64,000 bases of DNA from assembly GCF_004353505.1 (NCBI RefSeq), contig NZ_SMNQ01000003.1:248001-312000 (forward strand), in the 5' to 3' direction. Positions 50,548-57,683 of this stretch are shown here, piece by piece. The position numbers and the translations under genes are program-made. Source of the DNA: Streptomyces sp. WAC05374. Its GTDB lineage: Bacteria; Actinomycetota; Actinomycetes; Streptomycetales; Streptomycetaceae. Positions within the stretch are counted from its first letter, which is position 1; each line of letters opens with the position of its first letter. The notes under the pieces are model-generated. The model did no database searches. It was not told the origin of the DNA and saw only the letters and a list, made by a program, of their open reading frames with translations.

Positions 50548-52274
50548 CGCGTCGGCACCGTGCTCGTGTCGCGCCCCGAACGCAGCACCCTGCCCGGCAC
50601 CGCGCCCGTCACCCGGTCGTCCCGCACGGTCTCCACGCCGTTGACCCGCACCGACACGATCCCCACCGCCCGCGAGTCCAGCCGCGGACTGTCCCCCGGC
50701 AGGTCGTGCACCAGCGTCGCCGGACCGGCGTCGATCCGCTCCGGGTCGAACAGCACCAGGTCCGCGTGGTGGCCCTCCACCACCCGCCCCCGCTCCCGCA
50801 GCCCGAAGAGCCGGGCCGGATCGTCGCTGAGCATCCGCACCGCCCGCTCCAGCCCCACGAGCCGGCGCCCCCGCAGGCAGTCGCCGAGGAACCGCGTGGT
50901 GTACGGGGCCCCGCACATCCGGTCCAGGTGCGCCCCCGCGTCCGAGCCGCCGAGCAGCACGTCCTCGTGCTCCCACGTCTCGCGGCGCAGCGCCCAGGAG
51001 GCCGGGTCGTTGTCGGGCGGCATGGGCCACAGCACCGTACGCAGCCCGTCGTGCGCGCAGATCTCCACCAGGCACGCGAACGGGTCCTGCCCCCGCTCCC
51101 GCGCGATGTCGCGCACGACCCGCCCGGTCAGGCCCTCGTTGCGCGGGCTGTACGTGTCGCCGATGACGTACCGCCCGAAGTCGGCGAGCCGGCGGAAGAC
51201 GCCGGCCTCCTTGGAGTCGGCGCGCCGCAGCATCTCCGCCCGCACGGCCGGGTCGCGCAGCCGGGCGATCCGCTCCTGGACGGGCAGCCCCAGCACCTCG
51301 CCCCAGCCGGGGATGAGGTTGAGCGCGCAGAACGTCCCCAGCGACATGTTCATCGGCGTCAGTATCGGCATGGTCAGCGCCACGATCCTGCCGCCCGCCT
51401 TCCGGGCCCGCTCGCTCGCCAGCAGTTGCCGGGGCACCCGCTCGGGCACGGCCGCGTCGACCGTCAGCACGTTCCAGTTCAGCGGCCGGCCGGCGGCGAC
51501 GCTCATGTCCACCAGCAGCTCGATCTCCGCGTCCGCGAACTGGTCCAGGCACCCGGCGACGATGGCCTCGATCTGCGTGCCCTCGTGCTCCCCGACCGCC
51601 CTGGACAGCGCGAGCAGTTCCCCGGGCCCGGCGTGCCGGGACGCCACGGGGTTCCCGTCGCCGTCGGAGTGGGTGGACGACTGCGTGGTCGACAGCCCCC
51701 AGGCGCCCGCGTCCATGGCCTCGTGCAGCAGCCGCACCATCCGGGCGAGCTGCTCCTCCGTCGGCCGCCCCCCGATGGCGTCCGCCCCCATCACGTACCG
51801 CCGCAGGGCGCAGTGCCCCACCATGAACCCGGCGTTCACGGCGGTGCGCCCCTCGAGGGCGTCGAGGTACTCGCCGAAGCCCTGCCAGCCCCAGTCGACA
51901 CCCTCCTCCAGGGCGGCCAGCGCCATCCCCTCCACCTTGGACATCATGCGCCGCGTGTAGTCGGCGTCCTCGGGCCGCAGCGGGGCCAGCGTGAACCCGC
52001 AGTTCCCGCCGACCACGGTGGTGACCCCGTGGTTCATGGAGGGCGTGGCATACGGGTCCCAGAACAACTGGGCGTCGTAGTGGGTGTGCGGATCGACGAA
52101 CCCGGGTGCCAGGACCAGCCCGTCGGCGTCCTCGGTGCTCCGGGCCGCCCCCGTGACGGTCCCGGCCGCCGCGACGACCGCGATGCGCCCGTCCCGTATC
52201 CCGACGTCGGCCTTGCGGGCGGGCGCCCCGGTGCCGTCGACGAGGTCGGCGCCCTTGATCAGGTGATCGAGCAT
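50544..52274 (-). CDS. N-acyl-D-amino-acid deacylase-type amidohydrolase
   Basis: 576-aa amidohydrolase of the D-aminoacylase/dihydroorotase-like superfamily. Metal ligands: PGFVDPHTHYDAQLFWDP near residue 65, HCALRRYV and GGSDAGAHLDRMC near residue 450. It hydrolyses a cyclic or N-acyl amide. ATG 52274 follows GGGGACGTC. Middle gene of the LLM/amidohydrolase/ALDH operon; overlaps the ALDH by 4 bp. In this context the substrate may be a ring-opened or amide intermediate rather than a D-amino acid. Confidence 0.88.
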   Translation of the reverse strand: MLDHLIKGADLVDGTGAPARKADVGIRDGRIAVVAAAGTVTGAARSTEDADGLVLAPGFVDPHTHYDAQLFWDPYATPSMNHGVTTVVGGNCGFTLAPLRPEDADYTRRMMSKVEGMALAALEEGVDWGWQGFGEYLDALEGRTAVNAGFMVGHCALRRYVMGADAIGGRPTEEQLARMVRLLHEAMDAGAWGLSTTQSSTHSDGDGNPVASRHAGPGELLALSRAVGEHEGTQIEAIVAGCLDQFADAEIELLVDMSVAAGRPLNWNVLTVDAAVPERVPRQLLASERARKAGGRIVALTMPILTPMNMSLGTFCALNLIPGWGEVLGLPVQERIARLRDPAVRAEMLRRADSKEAGVFRRLADFGRYVIGDTYSPRNEGLTGRVVRDIARERGQDPFACLVEICAHDGLRTVLWPMPPDNDPASWALRRETWEHEDVLLGGSDAGAHLDRMCGAPYTTRFLGDCLRGRRLVGLERAVRMLSDDPARLFGLRERGRVVEGHHADLVLFDPERIDAGPATLVHDLPGDSPRLDSRAVGIVSVRVNGVETVRDDRVTGAVPGRVLRSGRDTSTVPTR

Positions 52275-52435
52275 GACGTCCCCTTCTCGCTGCGTCGCGT
52301 GTGCGCCCCGGGCCGGGCCGCCGTGGCCGGCCGCGGCCACGGTGCCCCGCCCGGGGCGGTACGGGGCCGGCGGCCCGGGATGCCACCGCCCCGCGTCCAC
52401 GGGGGCGCCGCCCCCGAGCCCGCTTCCCCGGGCCG

Positions 52436-53560
52436 TCAGCCCGACGCCTCGCGCAGGCGGGTCGTGCGGTGCACCGGGTCCGTGTCGATCGCGGGGATCA
52501 CGTGCTCCCCGATCAGCCGGATCGTCGTCATCGTGTCCTCGTACGACACCCCGATCGGCAGCCCGAACGAGAGCTGGTCCGCGCCCGCCCGCTCCCAGCG
52601 CCGGCACTGGCGCAGCACCTCGTCCGGGTCGCCGCAGATCATCAGCTCCTCGGCGATCAGGAGCTCGACGATCTCCTCGGTGTACTCGGGCAGCAGCTCC
52701 GGCCACTCGGGTATCCCCTCCGGCCGGGGGAAGGTGTCGTGGTACCGGAAGAGCAGCGACTGCAGGTAGTTCAGCCCTCCGCCCACCGCGATCGCGACCG
52801 CCTCCGCGTGGGTCTCGGCGCAGATGGCCGTCGACGTCACCATCACGTTGTCGTTGACGAACGCCCCGACGGGCTCGGCGTCCTTCACGGCCGTCTTGTA
52901 CGCGTCGACGACCCACTCCATGTCGGAGACCTTCTGGACGCTGAAGCCGAGCACGCCCAGGCCCTTCTTCCCCGCCATGGCGTAGGAGGACGGTGATCCG
53001 GCCGCGTACCACATGGCCGGGTGGGCCCTGCCGTACGGCTTGGGCAGGACCTTGCGCGGCGGCAGGGACCAGTGCTTGCCCCGGAAGCCCTCGTACTCGT
53101 CCTGGAGCCACATCCTGGGGAACTCCGCGATGGTCTCCTCCCAGATCTCCTTGGTGTGGTTCATGTCGGTGATGCCCGGCAGGAACCCGAGGATCTCGTG
53201 GGACCCGGCGCCGCGTCCGGAGCCGAACTCGAAGCGGCCGCGCGAGAGGTGGTCGAGCATGGCGACCTTCTCGGCGACCTTGACCGGGTGGTTGACGGGG
53301 GCGAGCGGGTTGAAGATCCCGGAGCCGAGGTGGATGCGCTCGGTGGCGTGCGCCAGGTAGCCGAGGAACACGTCGTTGGCCGACAGGTGCGAGTACTCCT
53401 CCAGGAAGTGGTGCTCGGAGGCCCAGGCGTACTTGAACCCGGACCTGTCCGCCTGGATGACGTACTCGGTCTCCTCCATCAGCGCCTTGTGCTCGGCCTC
53501 GGGGTCGGCCTGTGCCCGCTTGGCCGGAACGTATCCCTGTACGAAGATCCCGAATTCCAA
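52436..53560 (-). CDS. LLM-class flavin-dependent oxidoreductase
   Basis: 374-aa luciferase-like monooxygenase/oxidoreductase. Core: EFGIFVQGYVPAKRAQAD, YAWASEHHFLEEYSHLSAND, LDHLSRGRFEFGSGRGAG. Length and the EHH motif fit the bacterial luciferase alpha-like group; cofactor FMN or F420 undecided. First gene of the operon with the amidohydrolase and ALDH. Two CTGACG palindromes lie 27 and 85 bp upstream. Confidence 0.88.
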   Translation of the reverse strand: MEFGIFVQGYVPAKRAQADPEAEHKALMEETEYVIQADRSGFKYAWASEHHFLEEYSHLSANDVFLGYLAHATERIHLGSGIFNPLAPVNHPVKVAEKVAMLDHLSRGRFEFGSGRGAGSHEILGFLPGITDMNHTKEIWEETIAEFPRMWLQDEYEGFRGKHWSLPPRKVLPKPYGRAHPAMWYAAGSPSSYAMAGKKGLGVLGFSVQKVSDMEWVVDAYKTAVKDAEPVGAFVNDNVMVTSTAICAETHAEAVAIAVGGGLNYLQSLLFRYHDTFPRPEGIPEWPELLPEYTEEIVELLIAEELMICGDPDEVLRQCRRWERAGADQLSFGLPIGVSYEDTMTTIRLIGEHVIPAIDTDPVHRTTRLREASG

Positions 53561-53586
53561 GGGGGTTCACCGTCCCAACGTTATTT

Positions 53587-53601
53587 CTGACGTACCGTCA
53601 G
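53587..53601. promoter_or_regulatory. CTGACG-CGTCAG operator (site B)
   Basis: CTGACGTACCGTCAG, 27 bp before the LLM gene start. Confidence 0.75.
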
Positions 53602-53644
53602 TTCCGAGCCCGACTGTTCCACCGCCCACCCGCACCGTCAATAC

Positions 53645-53659
53645 CTGACGGTCCATCAG
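53645..53659. promoter_or_regulatory. CTGACG-CATCAG operator (site C)
   Basis: CTGACGGTCCATCAG, one mismatch in the right arm; overlaps the SDR stop codon and lies 58 bp from site B. Confidence 0.65.
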
Positions 53660-54417
53660 AAAACGTTGACCCCCGCCAGCCATCCCCCGTCGATGACGAA
53701 GGGCTGCCCCGTGATGTACGCGGAGTCCGCGCCGGTCAGGAAGAGGGCCAGCGCGGCCACCTCCTCCGGCCGCCCCACCCGTCCCAGCGGCACGAGCTTG
53801 CGGTACATCTCGTCCAGCGCGGCCGGGTCGGCGCCCCGGGGGTTGGACATGGGGGTGTCCACGGCCCCCGGACACACGGCGTTGACCCGGATGCCCCGGC
53901 CGCCCAGCTCCACCGCCGCGACCCGGGTGAGCCCGAGGACGGCGTGCTTGGTGGCCGCGTAGGCGCCGACGTACGCCATGCCCGTCAGGGCGGTGTACGA
54001 GGCGGTGTTGACGATCGTGCCGCCCCCGGCGGCCTCGATCTCCGGCGCGAGCGTCCGCATCCCCAGGAAGCACCCCACCTGGTTGACCCGGACCACCTCC
54101 ATGAACTCCTCCAGCGGCGTGGCGGTGAGCTCGTTGAAGCGCAGCACACCCGCGTTGTTGACCAGCCCGTCGATGGCGCCGAACGCCTCCTTCCCGGCGG
54201 CGACCGCCCGGACCCAGTCGTCCTCGCACCCCACGTCGAGGTGGACGTACCGCGCCCGCTCCTCCCCCAGCTCCTCGGCGAGCGCGGCCCCGGGCCCGTC
54301 GAGCACGTCCGCGAGGACGACCCTCGCCCCCTCCGCCGCGAAGAGCCGGGCCTCCTGCTCGCCCTGGCCGCGCGCCGCGCCCGTGATGAGCACGACCCGC
54401 CCGTCCAGCTTGCCCAT
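53656..54417 (-). CDS. SDR-family oxidoreductase
   Basis: 253-aa classical SDR: LITGAARGQGEQEARLFAAE (cofactor), NNAGVLRF, catalytic Tyr-Lys in VGAYAATKHAVLG and IRVNAVCPGAVDTPM. Probably NAD-dependent alcohol oxidation or ketoreduction. Starts 10 bp behind the upstream LLM gene, forming a two-gene operon with operators at 55365 and 55403. Part of the catabolic island. Confidence 0.9.
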   Translation of the reverse strand: MGKLDGRVVLITGAARGQGEQEARLFAAEGARVVLADVLDGPGAALAEELGEERARYVHLDVGCEDDWVRAVAAGKEAFGAIDGLVNNAGVLRFNELTATPLEEFMEVVRVNQVGCFLGMRTLAPEIEAAGGGTIVNTASYTALTGMAYVGAYAATKHAVLGLTRVAAVELGGRGIRVNAVCPGAVDTPMSNPRGADPAALDEMYRKLVPLGRVGRPEEVAALALFLTGADSAYITGQPFVIDGGWLAGVNVF

Positions 54418-54427
54418 ACCGGCCTCC

Positions 54428-55348
54428 TCAGCCCAGATGCGGTGCCACCCCGGCGGCGAAGGCCGCCATCTGGTCGGTGAGTTCCGTACGGCTCCGGGAT
54501 CGGAACCGCACCTGTATCTGGTCCACGCCCATCGCCCCGTACGCGCGCAGCGACTCGGCGAGCGCGTCCGGCCCGCCGCTGAGGGTGCGCCGCCCGACGT
54601 CCCAGGTGGCACCGCCGACGTACAGCGCCTCGGTGATCGCCCCGATGACGGCCGGCTCCTCGATCCCGGCCTCCTCGCGCAGCCCGCGCAGCCGGCCGAT
54701 CTGCGCGGGCAGCCGGTCGCGGGGGTCGCCCTGGGGCAGCCAGCCGTCGCCCCTGAGCGCGGCGCGGCGCACGGCGGCGGGCGACGACCCGCCGACCCAG
54801 AGCGGCACCCGGGCCTGGGCGGGCCGGGGACGCTGCCCGAGGTCCGCGAAGGAGAAGAACTCACCCCGGAAGGAGGGGTACTCGTCCCGCCCCAGCGCCG
54901 CCCTCAGCGCGTCGATCACCTCGTCCAGCAGGGCGCCGCGCCGCCGGAAGTCGGCCCCCAGGGCGTCGAACTCCTCGCGCACGTGACCGGCACCGACGCC
55001 GAGGATCAGCCGCCCGCCGCTGAGGTGGTCGAGGGTGGCGTACGCCTTGGCCGTGATCAGGGGGTGCCGCAGCCCGACGACGGCCACATGGCTCAGCAGC
55101 CGTACGCGCCGGGTGACGGCGGCGAGGTGGGCGAGGGTGGCGACCGGGTCGTACCAGACGGTGCTCATCGCCCCGGCGAGCCTGCGCGGGATCGCCACGT
55201 GGTCGCAGACCGCGATGTAGGCGAACCCGCCGCGGTCGGCGGTGCGGGCGATCTCGACGAGGTCCTCCACACCGGCGGCCGCCTCCCACGGCTCGGCGTA
55301 GAGGGCGCTCTGCGACTGGACCGGCAACTGCATCCCGTACGAGACCAC
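54428..55348 (-). CDS. LLM-class F420-dependent oxidoreductase
   Basis: 306-aa LLM oxidoreductase, probably F420-dependent (TIGR03619 group). Core: YIAVCDHVAIPRRLAG, TLDHLSGGRLILGVGAGHVR, VPLWVGGSSPAAVRRAALRG. GTG start 55348 (VSYGMQLPVQ). First gene of the LLM-SDR operon. Operators D and E lie 17-31 and 55-69 nt upstream. Substrate unknown. Confidence 0.88.
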   Translation of the reverse strand: MVSYGMQLPVQSQSALYAEPWEAAAGVEDLVEIARTADRGGFAYIAVCDHVAIPRRLAGAMSTVWYDPVATLAHLAAVTRRVRLLSHVAVVGLRHPLITAKAYATLDHLSGGRLILGVGAGHVREEFDALGADFRRRGALLDEVIDALRAALGRDEYPSFRGEFFSFADLGQRPRPAQARVPLWVGGSSPAAVRRAALRGDGWLPQGDPRDRLPAQIGRLRGLREEAGIEEPAVIGAITEALYVGGATWDVGRRTLSGGPDALAESLRAYGAMGVDQIQVRFRSRSRTELTDQMAAFAAGVAPHLG

Positions 55349-55364
55349 GCCCGCACCCCCAGAT

Positions 55365-55379
55365 CTGACGACACGTCAG
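55365..55379. promoter_or_regulatory. CTGACG-CGTCAG operator (site D)
   Basis: CTGACGACACGTCAG, 17 nt before the LLM gene start. Confidence 0.7.
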
Positions 55380-55402
55380 CAACGACCGGTCCCCAGTCGT
55401 AC

Positions 55403-55417
55403 CTGACGCTCCATCAG
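55403..55417. promoter_or_regulatory. CTGACG-CATCAG operator (site E)
   Basis: CTGACGCTCCATCAG, 38 bp upstream of site D. Confidence 0.65.
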
Positions 55418-55433
55418 ACGACAAGACTGCCGC

Positions 55434-55847
55434 TCACCCCAGCAGCGCGTACACCGTGGAGGCCCGGGCCGCCGGCTCCGCCTCCCCCTCGGCGGTCATC
55501 GTGATGTCGGCGAACGCCATCCGCCTGCCCAGCTTGGTGATCCGCGCGTCCACCAGGACGTCGGCGCCGGTCACCGCGCGCATGAAGCTGGTGGACTGCT
55601 GCACCGTGGTCATGGGGACGAAGGCCCCGCGGGCGGAGGAGACCGCGATCACGGTGGCCGTGTCGGCGGCCGCCATCAGCGCCTGGCCCGACAGCCCGCC
55701 GCCCTCCCGGGCGAGGCGCCCGTCCCACGGCAACCGCAGGACGGCGTGCGCCTCACCCGCCTCCACGACGGACAGGCCGAGCTCCAGCACCCAGGGCGCG
55801 AAGTTGTCGGCGAGGATCTTGTCGGCCTCGGCGAGTGTGAGAGTCAT
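55434..55847 (-). CDS. PaaI-family hot-dog thioesterase
   Basis: 137-aa hot-dog fold thioesterase. Core: EAGEAHAVLRLPWDGRLARE, GGGLSGQALMAAADTATVI, and FMRAVTGADVLVDARITKLG. Gly-rich segment and Asp in AADTAT fit PaaI-type active sites. It releases free acid from a CoA thioester and so may unblock the pathway. It lies in the same orientation as its neighbours, 57 bp behind the small protein gene. Confidence 0.87.
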   Translation of the reverse strand: MTLTLAEADKILADNFAPWVLELGLSVVEAGEAHAVLRLPWDGRLAREGGGLSGQALMAAADTATVIAVSSARGAFVPMTTVQQSTSFMRAVTGADVLVDARITKLGRRMAFADITMTAEGEAEPAARASTVYALLG

Positions 55848-55904
55848 GCCCGGATGCTCCCGCCGCGCCGGTGCGGCGAAACCCGCCCGGCCGGCCCCGG
55901 GGTG

Positions 55905-56201
55905 TCAGGAGGACAGGAAGCGCCCCACGCCCGTCCGGACGTCGTCGCCGTTCATCACGGGGATCAGCGTGATCCTGGCGTTGAGCTCCATGAACAGCGG
56001 CTCGCAGATCACCGGCACCTGGGCGGGGTCCTCCATGTCGAAGACGACGAAGGCGGTGCGCATCCCGTCCATCGCCCCGAAGTACGCGGCCTCCGGCCGG
56101 ACACGGTCCATGAGGGACCGGAGGATGGCGTCGAGCCGGTCGCCGTTGATCGCCTCGTTCGTCTTCTCCGTGTCCATCTGGCACATCATCATCGTGCGCA
56201 T
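55905..56201 (-). CDS. Small hypothetical protein (ferredoxin-like/DUF3303-type)
   Basis: 98-aa protein. It reads as a small alpha-beta protein: MMMCQMDTEKTNEAINGDRL, RPEAAYFGAMDGMRTAFVVF, NARITLIPVMNGDDV. Resembles proteins that carry a single dimeric alpha-beta domain. No catalytic motif recognised. Sits between the amidohydrolase and thioesterase genes on the same strand, so it is probably an accessory of the same pathway. Confidence 0.72.
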   Translation of the reverse strand: MRTMMMCQMDTEKTNEAINGDRLDAILRSLMDRVRPEAAYFGAMDGMRTAFVVFDMEDPAQVPVICEPLFMELNARITLIPVMNGDDVRTGVGRFLSS

Positions 56202-56312
56202 GAGCCGCCCTCTTCCCGGTCGCCGTCGCCCCCTTCGGGGCCAGTGTTCACGGGGCGGACCGGGCGCCGCATCCGAGCGGGCCCATCCGGGTGGCGGCGC
56301 CCGGCGGCCGCG

Positions 56313-57539
56313 TCAGGCGCCGGCCCCCGGCCACAGGCCCTCGTCCGTCAGCCCGAGCAGGTCGATGGCGTTGCCGCGGACGATCCGCTCGACCACCTCC
56401 GGGTCCAGGTGGGCCATCTGCGCCTCGCCGACCTCGCGCGACTTCGGCCACGTCGAGTCGGAGTGCGGGTAGTCCGTCTCGTACAGGACGTTCCCGACGC
56501 CGATCGCGTCCAGGTTCCTGAGCCCGAAGGCGTCGTCGAAGAAGCAGCCGTACACGTGCTCGGCGAAGACCTCCGAGGGCGGCCGGCGGACCTTGTCGGC
56601 CACGCCGCCCCAGCCGCGGTTCTCCTCCCACACCACGTCCGCCCGCTCCAGGATGTACGGAATCCAGCCGATCTGCCCCTCCGCGTACATGATCCGCACG
56701 CCCGGGAACCGCTCCAGCTTGCCGCTCATCAGCCAGTCGGTCATCGAGAAGCAGCAGTTGGCGAAGGTGATGGTGGAGCCGACCGCCGGCGGGGCGTCCG
56801 CCGAGGTCGACGGCATCCGCGAGGACGAGCCGATGTGCATGGCGATGACCGTGCCCGTCTCGTCGCAGGCCGCGAGGAAGGGGTCCCAGGCGTCGGTGTG
56901 GATGGAGGGCAGCCCCAGGTGCGGCGGGATCTCGGAGAAGGCGACGGCCCGCACCCCCCGGGCGGCGTTGCGGCGCACCTCGGCGGCGGCGAGCCCGGCG
57001 TCCCAGAGCGGGATCAGGGTCAGCGGGATGAGACGGCCGTGCGCCTCCGGGCCGCACCACTCCTCCACCATCCAGTCGTTGTACGCCCGGATGCCCAGCA
57101 GCCCCAGCTCGCGGTCGGCGGCCTCGGTGAAGGTCTGGCCGCAGAAGCGCGGGAAGGTGGGGAAGCAGAGCGCGGACTGGACGTGGTTGACGTCCATGTC
57201 GGCGAGGCGGTCGGGGACGCTGTACGAGCCGGGGCGCATCTGCTCGTACGTGATCACTTCGAGCCGTATCTCGTCGCGGTCGCAGCCGACGGCGGTGTCG
57301 AGCCGGGTGAGGGGGCGGTGGAGGTCCTCGTACACCCACCAGTCCCCGACGGGGCCGTCGTCGCCCTTCTCGCCCATCACGGGGGCGAACCTCCCGCCCA
57401 GGAAGGTCATGTCCTTCAGGGGTGCCCGGACGATGCGCGGGCCGGTGTCGCGGTACTTCGCCGGGAGGCGGTCCCGCCAGACGTGGGGCGGCTCCACCGT
57501 GTGGTCGTCCACCGAGATGATCTTGGGGAAGGTCTCCAT
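56313..57539 (-). CDS. ACMSD-like metal-dependent amidohydrolase
   Basis: 408-aa amidohydrolase-2 family protein. The first metal motif is changed to SVDDHTVEPPHVW near residue 10 (D-H instead of H-x-H), then MHIGSSSRMPS and YETDYPHSDSTWP with the catalytic Asp region. Such enzymes decarboxylate or hydrolyse ring-fission products. Same strand as the small protein and thioesterase genes downstream; operator F lies 23 bp before its ATG at 57539. Divergent from afsR. Confidence 0.88.
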   Translation of the reverse strand: METFPKIISVDDHTVEPPHVWRDRLPAKYRDTGPRIVRAPLKDMTFLGGRFAPVMGEKGDDGPVGDWWVYEDLHRPLTRLDTAVGCDRDEIRLEVITYEQMRPGSYSVPDRLADMDVNHVQSALCFPTFPRFCGQTFTEAADRELGLLGIRAYNDWMVEEWCGPEAHGRLIPLTLIPLWDAGLAAAEVRRNAARGVRAVAFSEIPPHLGLPSIHTDAWDPFLAACDETGTVIAMHIGSSSRMPSTSADAPPAVGSTITFANCCFSMTDWLMSGKLERFPGVRIMYAEGQIGWIPYILERADVVWEENRGWGGVADKVRRPPSEVFAEHVYGCFFDDAFGLRNLDAIGVGNVLYETDYPHSDSTWPKSREVGEAQMAHLDPEVVERIVRGNAIDLLGLTDEGLWPGAGA

Positions 57540-57561
57540 GCTTCAGCACGGTAGCGCTGAA

Positions 57562-57576
57562 CTGACGACCCGTCAG
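57562..57576. promoter_or_regulatory. CTGACG-CGTCAG operator (site F)
   Basis: CTGACGACCCGTCAG, 23 bp before the amidohydrolase start and 108 bp before afsR. Confidence 0.72.
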
Positions 57577-57683
57577 CTAATCGGTGGGGGGAGCTTGTGC
57601 AGAGCGTCACCCACTGCTGACGCAAACGCCATCGACAAGGCAGACTGTCGGGGGCGAAACCAGCGGTACGGGCAGGGGGAGCT